A DNA stretch of 64,000 nt. Source: Saprospiraceae bacterium (GTDB taxonomy: Bacteria > Bacteroidota > Bacteroidia > Chitinophagales > Saprospiraceae). Numbering within the stretch: the stretch's first letter is position 1; every line of letters starts with the position of its first letter. Below the pieces are notes generated by a model. That model made no database searches. It saw only the letters and a list, made by a program, of their open reading frames with translations, and was not told where the DNA came from. Positions 25,908-35,412 of this stretch are shown here, in pieces. The position numbers were made by a program, and so were the translations under genes. The stretch is taken from contig JAKVCU010000053.1 of the NCBI GenBank assembly GCA_022448955.1, positions 85,226 through 149,225 of the forward strand. Reading direction: 5' to 3'.

Positions 25908-28013
25908 ATGAAATTCAGGGGTTCAATTTTCTTTTCCATTTTGGCAGTCGGTTTGCTAGTTGCTGCATATCTCCCCCAAGAGGATAATTCAGAAAAAGAG
26001 GCCGTATTGATACGTACGATTTTAAATGGCCTAAATCAATTACATTACAAACCTATTTCAGTAAACAATGAATTCTCGCAAAAGGTATATGATCAATATC
26101 TCGATCAGATGGATGGTAATCGCCGTTTCCTAACTGCTCGCGATGTTGCTATTTTAGATACTTATAAAAATCAATTAGATGATGAAGCTTTAGGTGGAAC
26201 CTACGAGTTTTTTGATCAATCATTGTCTCTATTGAATGCAGGTTTGGAAAAAACACAAGGATTTTATCGTGAAATCTTAAAGCAACCTTTCGATTTTGCT
26301 GTAAATGAAACAATTGAATTAGATGGCGAAAAGAGAGGATTTGCTGAAAACGATGAAGCACTAAAAGATTATTGGCGCAAGTATCTGAAGTTTGAAACAC
26401 TGACACGTGTGAATGACGCTTTGGAAGAAGAAAAAGAAAAAGGTGAAGAAGCAGAAAAGAAAAGCTTCGATGATATCGAAAAAGAAGCAAGAGAAGATGT
26501 GTTAGAAATGTTTGATCGTTGGTATGAGCGTATGTTCAAAATAAAGCGTGAGGATCGCCTTAGCTTCTATTTAAATACCATTACAAGTATTTACGATCCA
26601 CATACCGTTTACTTGAAGCCTATCGACAAAGAAAACTTCAATATCCGTTTCTCGGGGCGTCTTGAAGGAATTGGTGCTAGATTACAGACAGATGGTGATT
26701 TTACGAAAGTGGTTGATGTTGTGGTCGGCGGTCCTGCCTGGAAAGGTAAAGAATTACAAGAGAATGATCTGATTCTAAAAGTAGCACAGGGAAAAGGGGA
26801 TAATAAAGACGCAGCAATCGATATCAAAGGTATGGTATTGGACGATGTGGTGCAACAGATTAGAGGTAAGAAAGGTACCAATGTAACTTTAACTGTGAAA
26901 AAGGTAGATGGTACGGTAAAAGACATCACAATCACAAGAGATGTTGTCATTATGGAAGAACGTTTTGCAAAATCTCTTATTATGGAAGGCATAGAAGGTG
27001 AGAGAATTGGATATCTATATCTACCAAGTTTCTATGCAGACTTTGAAAATAGAGATGGTCGTTTCTGTGCAAAAGATGTAGCCGCTGAATTAGAAAAGCT
27101 AGATGAACAAAACGTAGATGGTATCATCTTCGATTTACGTAATAATGGTGGTGGTTCTTTAAGAGATGTAGTAAAGATGTCAGGTTTCTTCATCGAAGAA
27201 GGTCCAATTGTACAGGTGAAGAGTCGTGGTCGTGAGCCAGAAGTACTGATGGATGTTGATGACCGTGTACAATATGATGGACCACTAGTAGTTATGGTAA
27301 ACCAAAATAGTGCTTCTGCATCTGAGATTTTGGCGGCAGCCCTGCAAGATTACGGACGGGCTGTAATTGTGGGTAGTAAATCTACTTTCGGAAAAGGTAC
27401 TGTACAACGGTTCATTGATTTAGATCGTACAATTCGTGGATTTAATGAAATCAAGCCTTTGGGTGAAATCAAATTAACAACACAGAAGTTTTACCGTATT
27501 AATGGGGGCTCCACTCAGCTGAAAGGCGTCGTTCCAGATATCATCCTTCCAGATAGTTATCAATATATTAAGACTGGCGAAAAACAAGAAGAGTATGCGA
27601 TGGAGTGGACAGAAATCAAGCCAGTAGCCTATTCACAAAAAGTAACTTCTTTGGATAATTTAGAAGCAGTTAAAAAACAAAGTGCAGCAAGAGTGGCAAG
27701 TCATTTTGTGTTTCAAAAAGTATTAGAAAATGCAGAACGATTTAAAAAGCAACGAGACCTTTCTTCCTACTCCATCAGTTTAGAGGGATATCAAGCATTT
27801 GAAACGGCTCAAGAAGAGGAAGCTGCAAAGTATAAAGACATCATGAAGGACGTCGTTAATCGAAATGTTAGAAACTTAGCAGTTGACCTACCTGCTTTAG
27901 AAGCAGATGAGTCAAAGAGAGAAAGAAATAAAAACTGGATGGAATCTGTATCTAAAGATATCTATATTAAAGAAACATTAAGTATTATTCATGATCTAAT
28001 CACAGCTAATTAA
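25908..28013 (+). CDS. Tail-specific (C-terminal processing) protease, S41 family
   Basis: 701 residues from the ATG at 25908, whose product starts MKFRGSIFFSILAVGLLVAA, a signal or anchor segment. The order is that of Prc/Tsp: N-terminal helical domain, PDZ domain (about 250-345; RLEGIGARLQ, GPAWKGKELQENDLIL), then the S41 catalytic domain with Ser470 in NSASASEI and Lys496 in STFGKGTVQ, the Ser-Lys dyad, and a C-terminal helical domain (DUF3340-like). It would degrade or trim envelope proteins in the periplasm. A terminator follows. Confidence 0.94.
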   Translation: MKFRGSIFFSILAVGLLVAAYLPQEDNSEKEAVLIRTILNGLNQLHYKPISVNNEFSQKVYDQYLDQMDGNRRFLTARDVAILDTYKNQLDDEALGGTYEFFDQSLSLLNAGLEKTQGFYREILKQPFDFAVNETIELDGEKRGFAENDEALKDYWRKYLKFETLTRVNDALEEEKEKGEEAEKKSFDDIEKEAREDVLEMFDRWYERMFKIKREDRLSFYLNTITSIYDPHTVYLKPIDKENFNIRFSGRLEGIGARLQTDGDFTKVVDVVVGGPAWKGKELQENDLILKVAQGKGDNKDAAIDIKGMVLDDVVQQIRGKKGTNVTLTVKKVDGTVKDITITRDVVIMEERFAKSLIMEGIEGERIGYLYLPSFYADFENRDGRFCAKDVAAELEKLDEQNVDGIIFDLRNNGGGSLRDVVKMSGFFIEEGPIVQVKSRGREPEVLMDVDDRVQYDGPLVVMVNQNSASASEILAAALQDYGRAVIVGSKSTFGKGTVQRFIDLDRTIRGFNEIKPLGEIKLTTQKFYRINGGSTQLKGVVPDIILPDSYQYIKTGEKQEEYAMEWTEIKPVAYSQKVTSLDNLEAVKKQSAARVASHFVFQKVLENAERFKKQRDLSSYSISLEGYQAFETAQEEEAAKYKDIMKDVVNRNVRNLAVDLPALEADESKRERNKNWMESVSKDIYIKETLSIIHDLITAN

Positions 28014-28640
28014 ATTAATTCAACAAATAAAACAGAAGGGTTATGTCGTCAAGGCGTAACCCTTTTTTCTTTGGCTTTTCACAAGAATTTATAATGTTTT
28101 ACATTATAAATCAGGATAATGTTTTGAATTCAAATATATTACATTATCTTTAATCTGTAATTAGGAAAAATGATATTTAATCTCAAGCCCCCCCTCTACC
28201 CTAATCACAGCTAATAAGAGTTTGTTTGGATATCCATTATTAAAATTAGGTTTATAAACCACTAGTTAAGTATTGATTGCTGGTGTTTATCAGAATTCGG
28301 TAATGACGAGTTATGCCTTTTAATTGTACTAAATTAATTGGAATGACCTTGTATTCTTAGCTTTCAAAAGGCTTATTAGTGAACCAAATAGACCTGCCAA
28401 CAAATCCTAAACATAAATTAAAGGTGTGTTTAAATTTAATTCAAACTGACAACCAACGATTTGTGAAGGCGTTCAGCGAGCTAAATAACTGATCCAATCG
28501 GACGCCATTGATCTCAAATCTCTGGTTTTCAGGCAGTAGAAAATTTAAATATGCTCTAAGTCTTTTATAGTTTATCCTAAGTATTAAACCATTTATTTTA
28601 TTGGTATTATTTTTTTTTAAACTTAAAACTTATATATCGT
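28014..28640. other. Gap between the protease and adhesin genes
   Basis: 627 bp. It holds the protease terminator (28035-28069) and a 15-bp direct repeat: 28201-28215 repeats 27996-28010, which covers the last codons of the protease gene. The remainder is AT-rich without a supported frame. The promoter of the adhesin gene must lie here, but no clear TAnnTTTG pair was found. Confidence 0.55.
28035..28069 (+). terminator. Terminator of the tail-specific protease gene
   Basis: Stem of about 8 bp (AGGGTTA paired with TAACCCT, extended by flanking A/T pairs) followed by TTTTTTC, 22 bp after the stop. Confidence 0.85.
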
Positions 28641-31058
28641 ATGAGAGATATGATTTGTACCCTCTTATGCCTCTCTCTGGCATTTTTTACGCATGCACAG
28701 GGTTGTTTAGCAGATATAGAACCACCAGTGGCGAATTGCCCAAGCCCAGCAGCAGGGATGAATATACTGAATAACTTCTCTTTTGAGAGTAATGGTGGCC
28801 ATAACACGCCCTTTGGCTCGGAATATGGACCATTTGGTGCAGTATTTACGCTAGATGCTAATCTTATGCCAGTAAATGCAAAAGATGGTGATTATTTCCT
28901 TAAGATGTTTGGTGCAGTATCAGGAGTCACCCAATCACATCCAATGAATGCGGGGGAGACAGTTACAGCGACAGTTGATATTATGAATGCTTCTTTTGAT
29001 CCAATGTTGCCAGGATGTTTTGGCCTGGCTAAGGTAGAATTCTACAATGCAGGTGGTGGAAAAATTTCGGAAGTGGAAGGCAACAAGATTTTTCACACGA
29101 ATCCATCAAATATATGGACCCCTTCGACTGTTACCGCTGTTGCCCCAGCAGGTACTGCTTCTGTATTATATGTAGCTGTTATGGTGTGTTCTGGAGGAGG
29201 AGCAGTAATGTTTGATAATGCTACCATGAGTATCGATGATGGAAGTGCTCCGGGTGCTGATTTTATTCTAAATAGTAATCTAGGTCAGTGTGGAGCTATT
29301 TTTGACTACACTATTCCTGATCCAACAGATAATTGTAATGCCACATCCGTAGCAGATATTCCTTCTGGCTCTTTATTTGATGTAGGAACAAATGTAGTTA
29401 CTGTAACGGCAACAGATGATGCGGGTAATTCAAGCACTTGTACATTTAATGTAATTGTAAATGATATAGAGGATCCTATTGCTAACTGTCCAACACTACC
29501 AGATGGATCCAATATCTTAAATAACTTCTCTTTTGAAAATAATAATGGTCATGATACGCCTTTTAATATAAGTTATGGACCATTTGGTGCAGTATTCGTT
29601 TTAGATGCTAATCTTATGCCCGTAGATGCAAAGGATGGTGATTATTTTCTTAAGATGTTTGGTGCAGTATCTGGTGTTACTCAGGATCATCCAGTTGCAT
29701 CAGGTCAGAGTGTAACAGCAAGTGTTGATATTATGAATGCTTCTTTCGATCCGATGTTACCAGGTTGTTTTGGGTTGGCTAAGGTAGAATTCTATAATTC
29801 TTCAGGTGCAAAAATTTCAGAAGTGGAGGGAAATAAGATTTTTCACACAAACCCCCAAAATGAATGGACAACATCTTCCATAACAGCCACTGCACCTGCT
29901 GGAGCAGTATCTGTAAAATATGTAGCTGTTATGGTATGTTCTGCAGGAGGAGCAGTAATGTTTGACAATGCTAGCTTATCTATAAATGGAAATAATCCAG
30001 GTGACTTCACGATAGACTATGATCCAGACTTATGTATGGCAACGGTTAGTTTTACAATACCACCAGCAAGTGATAACTGTCCAGGGCCAGTTTCAATGGC
30101 TAGTCCTCCATCAGGAACAATGCTACCTGTAGGCCAAAACACGATTACTGTAACAGCAATGGATGCTTCTGGCAATTCAAGTAGTTGTGCTGTAAACGTG
30201 ACTGTAGAAGCACCTCTACCATGTGGATATGACAGTGCAACAATTGGCTGTGCAGGTGATGAGGCTGCTTCGTATGACGATGCAACGGGTACCTTCTCTT
30301 TGACAAGTGATAACTGTACACCAGGTTTCCCTTATATAGGTGATAGTCAATCTTTCATTTTTACCGAACTGTGTGGGAATGGTTATATTAAGGCTCTGGT
30401 AGATAATGTAAATGGTAATGGCTTTGCTGGAATTCAAATGCGTGATGATCTTATGCAGGGGGCTAAGAAAGTTGATATTAGTACTAATATGGTCAACCGC
30501 TTAGGAAGGTCCTATCGTTTTGCTGACAACTATCCGGCTTATCCTCAGGAAATCTATTCTTTAGATAAGTTTTGGTTAAAGATTGAGCGCACTGGAAATG
30601 TATTTAGGGCATATGCTTCAGCAGATGATGTGACGTATATTCCTTACTTATATGTCAGTATCCAAATGGGGGCATGCTTAGAGGTTGGCATGTTTGTTTA
30701 CAGCAAAAATAGCGGTGTTGTAGAAGCGAACTTTAGCAATGTAGAGGTTGTTCCAACAGGAATGAATCCTTTAGAGAGTACTCCAAATACTATGGCATCA
30801 TCAAATGCAGCAATAGGTTTAGGCTTAACGCCAAATCCAGCTCGTGATCTAGTAAGCTTAAACTTAGATCAAATAATTGGAGAGGCAGCGACAATTAGTA
30901 TCTTTAATATGAATGGTCAAATGATAGAGATGATTCAGTACGATAGCATCGAAGATGCCAATGAAGAGATTAACATCAGTGATCTTCCGGTAGGTACATA
31001 TTATATAAGTGTAAGAACAGCATCCTCTCAAGAAACACTGAAGTTGATTAAGCAATAA
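28641..31058 (+). CDS. T9SS-secreted adhesin-like protein with nested HYR and jelly-roll modules
   Basis: 805 residues. A signal peptide (1-20, ending THAQ) is followed by two copies of a ~160-residue beta-rich module (about 40-200 and 290-450; both contain NNFSFE, YGPFGAVF, AKDGDYFLKMFGAVSGVTQ and DIMNASFDPMLPGCFGLAKV). Each copy is placed between the start of a HYR domain (PPVANCP, DPIANCP) and its remainder (CGAIFDYTIPDPTDNC, ATDDAGNSSTC), as if inserted into it. A third, different sandwich (about 530-720; GFAGIQMRDD) resembles DUF1349-type carbohydrate-binding folds. The last 75 residues are a type A T9SS sorting domain (GLTPNPARDLVSL, ISIFNMNGQ, LPVGTYYISV). It is expected at the cell surface or secreted; the ligand is unknown. 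Confidence 0.85.
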   Translation: MRDMICTLLCLSLAFFTHAQGCLADIEPPVANCPSPAAGMNILNNFSFESNGGHNTPFGSEYGPFGAVFTLDANLMPVNAKDGDYFLKMFGAVSGVTQSHPMNAGETVTATVDIMNASFDPMLPGCFGLAKVEFYNAGGGKISEVEGNKIFHTNPSNIWTPSTVTAVAPAGTASVLYVAVMVCSGGGAVMFDNATMSIDDGSAPGADFILNSNLGQCGAIFDYTIPDPTDNCNATSVADIPSGSLFDVGTNVVTVTATDDAGNSSTCTFNVIVNDIEDPIANCPTLPDGSNILNNFSFENNNGHDTPFNISYGPFGAVFVLDANLMPVDAKDGDYFLKMFGAVSGVTQDHPVASGQSVTASVDIMNASFDPMLPGCFGLAKVEFYNSSGAKISEVEGNKIFHTNPQNEWTTSSITATAPAGAVSVKYVAVMVCSAGGAVMFDNASLSINGNNPGDFTIDYDPDLCMATVSFTIPPASDNCPGPVSMASPPSGTMLPVGQNTITVTAMDASGNSSSCAVNVTVEAPLPCGYDSATIGCAGDEAASYDDATGTFSLTSDNCTPGFPYIGDSQSFIFTELCGNGYIKALVDNVNGNGFAGIQMRDDLMQGAKKVDISTNMVNRLGRSYRFADNYPAYPQEIYSLDKFWLKIERTGNVFRAYASADDVTYIPYLYVSIQMGACLEVGMFVYSKNSGVVEANFSNVEVVPTGMNPLESTPNTMASSNAAIGLGLTPNPARDLVSLNLDQIIGEAATISIFNMNGQMIEMIQYDSIEDANEEINISDLPVGTYYISVRTASSQETLKLIKQ
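28755..29240 (+). repeat. Internal duplication, unit 1
   Basis: The DNA of this half closely matches 29505-29980 (for example GGACCATTTGGTGCAGTATT and TTGATATTATGAATGCTTCT occur in both). It encodes the first jelly-roll module of the adhesin. High nucleotide as well as protein similarity suggests a fairly recent duplication or ongoing gene conversion. Confidence 0.8.
29505..29980 (+). repeat. Internal duplication, unit 2
   Basis: Second copy of the unit at 28755-29240, encoding the second module. Differences are concentrated in loop regions, such as the stretch after NNFSFE and the stretch around the NP-x-N-x-WT segment. Confidence 0.8.
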
Positions 31059-31136
31059 GGTAAGAAATCATATTACTTCTTAGGAAGTGAAGAATATTTC
31101 ATAGAATTTCTAAAACGATATCATATCTTTTCTGAA

Positions 31137-31174
31137 AGAGTACTACTCAGTAATTTGGGTAGTACTCTTTTTGT
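31137..31174 (+). terminator. Terminator of the adhesin gene
   Basis: Perfect 10-bp stem (31137-31146 with 31159-31168) and a T-run, 78 bp after the stop codon. Confidence 0.9.
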
Positions 31175-31317
31175 ATTTAGGGCGAGGGTTGATTCTAAGC
31201 TTATCGAGCTTCCAGTATTGGAAGCAGAACATTTAAGGGATGAAAGCTTTCTTTTTTCGGATAATTATTTTGTCCATGCTTCCAAATATTCACTAATTGC
31301 TCCGCTCCTGTACTTTG

Positions 31318-32199
31318 TTAATATTTTACAAGACTTTCCACCATTGCCCACTCATAAAAGCGTTCGATCCAACGGTCAGAGGGAAAGCCTTTTATACGCA
31401 TGCCGAATCCATGATCGCCTTTTGAATACATGTGAAGAGCAACATTCTTCCTAGCCTTAAACCAAGATGTGTATAGATCGATAGCACCTTGGGCTAGCCC
31501 AAGTGCATCGTCTGTAGCGCAGACAATCAGCATTGGTGGGGCATTATCGGATGGAGTTTGGACGGGCATAGCAGTGGTCCACGGATAAACAGGAACTAAG
31601 AAATTTGGCTGATTTTTGGTTTCACTGTTATAAGTAACACCCATAGTAACCGCTCCTCCTGCAGAAAACCCCATAAACCCAATTTTATTGGGGTCAAGGC
31701 CGTATTTTTTAGCATTGGTGCGCACATATTCTACGGCATTAAGACCATCAGCTACAGAGTAGGGCATGACCTGAGCCACGTTTTTCATGAGTTGCATCGG
31801 ATTTTTTTGACCCAACTCGTTAATCTCTGCCACACCATCTTCGCCTGTGGGGACCAAACGATATTTTAAAATAAATGCTGTAATTCCTTTGGTAACAAGC
31901 CAATTTGCCACATCAATTCCCTCACTATTAATACTTAAGGCATATAAACCACCACCTGGTGCAATAATGACCGAGGTACCAGTCTTTTTCTCTGCTGTAG
32001 GTTCATAAACAGTCAGAGTAGGCTCAGATACATTGGTAACGACAGTTGTGCCCCATAATTTTGAAAAATACTGCGTTTCATCCCTATCAAATGTTACTTC
32101 GGGTATCTCATCAAAAGGGAGTGACACCACTTCTTGAGCGGAAATAGTCATACTAAGTACCATAAAGAATAATAGTAATTGGAAACGTTTCATATACAT
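31318..32199 (-). CDS. Secreted alpha/beta hydrolase (acetyl-esterase-like)
   Basis: 293 residues. A signal peptide (1-21, ending ISAQ) precedes an alpha/beta-hydrolase domain with an oxyanion region APGGGLYALS, the nucleophile Ser179 in GFSAGG, acid residue at Asp230 or Asp231 (VCATDDALG) and His263 in GDHGFGM. This set is typical of carbohydrate acetyl- or xylan-esterase-like enzymes (BD-FAE/AXE type). It would act in the periplasm or outside. It faces the adhesin gene; the region between holds the adhesin terminator. Confidence 0.88.
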   Translation of the reverse strand: MYMKRFQLLLFFMVLSMTISAQEVVSLPFDEIPEVTFDRDETQYFSKLWGTTVVTNVSEPTLTVYEPTAEKKTGTSVIIAPGGGLYALSINSEGIDVANWLVTKGITAFILKYRLVPTGEDGVAEINELGQKNPMQLMKNVAQVMPYSVADGLNAVEYVRTNAKKYGLDPNKIGFMGFSAGGAVTMGVTYNSETKNQPNFLVPVYPWTTAMPVQTPSDNAPPMLIVCATDDALGLAQGAIDLYTSWFKARKNVALHMYSKGDHGFGMRIKGFPSDRWIERFYEWAMVESLVKY

Positions 32200-32630
32200 T
32201 AAGATTTACAGAATGATTTTGAGATTATCAAATTAGTGAAATTTTAGTGGATAATCTCAAAGGTGATGTGAAATTTGATCAGGCTGCTCACTTTGTAGCT
32301 GTTACGAAATCTAACTATTTTGGTATTATCCATTCATCTCTTTCCCCTAATACTCAGTTTAGCAGGTTTAGGGTAGCATATTCTGCAGCTTATTCATTTG
32401 AAATAAGGCAAATAGTATCTATGCATTACAAAAATCATTGGACAATCAAATGCAGCATTATGGGTGGGCTTAGCCCAAAATCCAGCTCGTGATCTTGTCA
32501 CACCAAACCTTAGATCAAGTAATGAGTGAAGTGGCTATCCTCTGTATTTTTATATCACTTTCTTAAGCTCTTTTCCTTATCTTGTGTTTCCTTCATAATA
32601 TTGATGAACTTATCGTGAAATTTAGCAAGC
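32200..32630. other. Gap holding a degraded T9SS gene end
   Basis: 431 bp between the divergent esterase and ABC-F genes. Positions 32441-32550 are a decayed copy of the adhesin sorting-domain DNA (listed separately). A frame from 32247 (MDNLKGDVKF...) runs into it but shows no convincing similarity to the adhesin and shifts frame; I do not call it a gene. Confidence 0.55.
32441..32550 (+). pseudogene. Remnant of a T9SS sorting domain (paralogue of the adhesin C-terminus)
   Basis: By eye this stretch aligns base for base with 30795-30910 in the adhesin gene, including AATCCAGCTCGTGATCT in both and CTTAGATCAA after it. The copy has small indels, including an extra C before CTTAGATCAA, that break the reading frame, and it has no upstream secretion signal or intact gene. 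It is most simply the 3' end of a lost paralogue or a fragment copied from the adhesin gene 1.6 kb upstream. Confidence 0.8.
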
Positions 32631-34505
32631 GTGAATTATCTGACTTTAGAAAATGTAAGTAAATCATACGGAGATAAAGTCCTTTTTAATAAAATCAATT
32701 TACAGATTAGTAAAGGGCAAAAGATTGCACTAGTTGCTAAGAATGGTTCTGGTAAATCTACCTTGCTGCGTGTCATTGGAGGTCAGGAAGCACCAGAAGG
32801 CGAAACTGCAAAAATTCTTGTTCGGAAAGATATTAAAATTGGATTCTTGGATCAAGAACCCGATTTTTTTGATGAGCATACGGTATTTGAAGCAGTCTTT
32901 GATTCAGAAAATGCAGAAATTCAAGCAATTAAAGCTTATGAAGAAGCTTTGCGCAAAAACGATAATGACGCATTACAACTTGCTTTAGATCAGATGGACA
33001 AGCTGAAAGCTTGGGACATTGAAGCGAAGGTCAAAGAACTGCTCACAAGGTTTAATATCGGGGATTTTGAAAAGAAAGTGAAGCAACTTTCTGGCGGACA
33101 GAAAAAACGATTAGCATTAGTAAAACTAGTGATTGAAGCACCAGAGTTCATCATCATGGATGAGCCGACCAACCATTTGGATATTGATATGATCGAATGG
33201 TTGGAAGAATACCTGCAAAGAGCTAATCTTACGCTGCTCATGGTAACGCACGATCGCTATTTTCTCGAAAGAGTGTGTGATGTGATTATTGAATTAGACC
33301 ATGGCGAAATTTTTAAGTACAATGGAAATTATTCTGACTTCTTGACCAAAAAGGCAATTCGTCATGAAACGGAAAGTGCTGAAATGGAGAAAACCAAGAA
33401 GTTGTTTAAGAGAGAGTTAGATTGGGTACGTCGAAGTCCACAAGCGCGAAGTACAAAGGCCAAAGCTAGGGTAGATGCATTTTATGATATCAAGGATAAG
33501 GTTTCGCAAAAGCGTGATAATACAGAGATGCAGATTGATATCAAAGGGCAACGTCTTGGAAAGAAGATTGTAGAAATGCATAATGTGTACAAATCATTTG
33601 GTGACCTAAAACTTATCAAAGGCTTTGATTATAAATTTAGAAAGAAAGAACGTGTAGGAATCGTAGGGCCTAATGGCGTTGGTAAATCTACTTTTTTACA
33701 AGTAATGACGGGGCAATTGAGGCCAGACGGTGGTAAGGTAGTAGTGGGAGGTAATACCGTTTTTGGATACTATACACAATCGGGTATTCAATTGAGAGAT
33801 GATAAACGTGTGATTGATGTAGTCCAAGATATAGCAGAGTACATTCCTTTGGATAAAGGTCAAAAATTAACTGCTCCACAATTGTTAGAGCGGTTCCTAT
33901 TTAGTCGAAAGCAGCAACAAGTATATGTTTCACAGTTGAGTGGTGGTGAACGACGACGTTTGTACCTACTGACTGTTTTAATGGAGAATCCTAACTTCCT
34001 AATACTTGATGAGCCTACGAATGATTTAGATATCCTGACATTAAATGTATTAGAAGATTTCTTGTTAGAGTTTCCAGGTTGTGTGATTATAGTAACGCAC
34101 GATCGTTATTTCATGGATAAATTGGTTGACCACTTATTTGTATTTAAAGGAGATGGTATCATCAAAGATTTTAATGGTGATTATACCGATTATCGCGAGA
34201 TGATTAAGGTGGAAGAACGCGAACAAAGAAAGCTAGAACGGGAAGAACAGCTTAAGCAAAAGGCTAAAGAAAAGGCTGCCGAAGCGAAACAACCTGGCCT
34301 CAGTCAAGAAGAAAAGAAAGAGCTCAAACGCTTAGAAAAACAAATTGCCAAGCTAGAAGAGAAGAAAGAGGAGCTCAGCGAGCGTTTTAATAGCACCGAC
34401 ATTTCGCCAGAGCAAATTGAGGAGTGGTCTAAAGAACTATCAGCTGTAACAGAAGAGTTAGAAGAAAAAGAAATGCGCTGGATGGAATTAGCGGATATGG
34501 CTTAA
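32631..34505 (+). CDS. ABC-F family ATPase (Uup-like)
   Basis: 624 residues with two ATPase domains and no membrane segment. Domain 1: Walker A AKNGSGKSTLL, signature LSGGQKKRLAL, Walker B IIMDEPTNHLD. Domain 2: GPNGVGKSTFL, LSGGERRRLYL, LILDEPTNDLD. A linker of charged helix joins them and the last ~90 residues form a coiled coil (EEKKELKRLEKQIAKLEEKK), as in Uup. ABC-F proteins act on the ribosome or, for Uup, influence transposon excision and ribosome assembly. The start is a GTG at 32631, directly giving the family's MNYLTLENVSKSYG. Confidence 0.93.
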   Translation: MNYLTLENVSKSYGDKVLFNKINLQISKGQKIALVAKNGSGKSTLLRVIGGQEAPEGETAKILVRKDIKIGFLDQEPDFFDEHTVFEAVFDSENAEIQAIKAYEEALRKNDNDALQLALDQMDKLKAWDIEAKVKELLTRFNIGDFEKKVKQLSGGQKKRLALVKLVIEAPEFIIMDEPTNHLDIDMIEWLEEYLQRANLTLLMVTHDRYFLERVCDVIIELDHGEIFKYNGNYSDFLTKKAIRHETESAEMEKTKKLFKRELDWVRRSPQARSTKAKARVDAFYDIKDKVSQKRDNTEMQIDIKGQRLGKKIVEMHNVYKSFGDLKLIKGFDYKFRKKERVGIVGPNGVGKSTFLQVMTGQLRPDGGKVVVGGNTVFGYYTQSGIQLRDDKRVIDVVQDIAEYIPLDKGQKLTAPQLLERFLFSRKQQQVYVSQLSGGERRRLYLLTVLMENPNFLILDEPTNDLDILTLNVLEDFLLEFPGCVIIVTHDRYFMDKLVDHLFVFKGDGIIKDFNGDYTDYREMIKVEEREQRKLEREEQLKQKAKEKAAEAKQPGLSQEEKKELKRLEKQIAKLEEKKEELSERFNSTDISPEQIEEWSKELSAVTEELEEKEMRWMELADMA

Positions 34506-34619
34506 TTTGAAACGCTGGCGAACAAGTATTGAGGATTAAAATATAGCGGTCTGATGGAAAATTCGTGAAATTAACGTTTGCTCAAGACGGATTGTCTATA
34601 GCTAGCTGCAACAAATAAA

Positions 34620-35204
34620 ATGAATAAAAAAAATATTGACCATTTGACAGCTGAAGATTGGGGAAATCTATTTCCAATCATGATATCTCCATATAATCCA
34701 AACTGGCCCGTTCTTTTTAATGAAGAAAAGGAAAGGATTAAAAATACCCTTTCTTACTTGGTGAATCTCCAGATAGAGCACTTTGGGAGTACTTCAGTTC
34801 CAGGATTACAAGCAAAAGATACAATCGATATCCTCATCGGAATACCACATGCTGAATTATTCGCCCAACAAATTATAGACTCAATGAATGAAATAGGATA
34901 TCATTACTTTCTACAGCAAGATAATGAGGCAGACTATATGGTGTTTGGTAAAGGTTATAAGCTTGAAGGAAGAAAAGAACAGACATTTCATGTACATATG
35001 AGTGCTACCAATCATCCAATTTGGGAGAGAATTTATTTCCGTGATTTTCTTCGAGAGCATCCTGAAACTGCAAAAAAGTACGCTGATCTTAAAATTCAAT
35101 TGGCTAAAAAGTTTAGAAATAGAAGAGTTGACTATCGAATAGCTAAAACTGATTTTGTAACTAGAATAACAAAAAAAGGAAAAGCATTAGCTAACAATAC
35201 CTAG
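34620..35204 (+). CDS. GrpB/UPF0157 family protein
   Basis: 194 residues. The nucleotidyltransferase-like GrpB fold is recognisable from HFGSTSVPGLQAKDTIDILIG (the GST-VPGL-AKP type motif), YMVFGKGY and HVHMSATNHPIWERIYFRDFLREHPE. Members resemble minimal nucleotidyltransferases, but their role is not established. It follows the ABC-F gene by 114 bp and may share its transcript. Confidence 0.9.
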   Translation: MNKKNIDHLTAEDWGNLFPIMISPYNPNWPVLFNEEKERIKNTLSYLVNLQIEHFGSTSVPGLQAKDTIDILIGIPHAELFAQQIIDSMNEIGYHYFLQQDNEADYMVFGKGYKLEGRKEQTFHVHMSATNHPIWERIYFRDFLREHPETAKKYADLKIQLAKKFRNRRVDYRIAKTDFVTRITKKGKALANNT

Positions 35205-35412
35205 ACTACAGTGAAATTCAGTTTAGCCAAACCGCTATTGGAATATCCGTGAGGCCGGATAATAAATCCCCAACAGATTCTTAATATTTTCGATAAATAA
35301 TCTCGACTAAGTGCATCTTTTTTAAAATCGGAATTATAATGATTTCGCTTAAAGCTTTAAGCGGGTCAAGAGTAGGTATACAAGGGAAGAATAACGTCAT
35401 AAAGAAATAGAA

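Noticed and set aside
31155..31454. Plus-strand frame between the adhesin and esterase genes
   Set aside because: It begins inside the adhesin terminator and its second half lies antisense to the esterase gene; no protein character.
32247..32492. Plus-strand frame upstream of and into the sorting-domain remnant
   Set aside because: Its first part shows no convincing similarity to the adhesin and it crosses the remnant in the wrong frame; kept as part of the intergenic gap.
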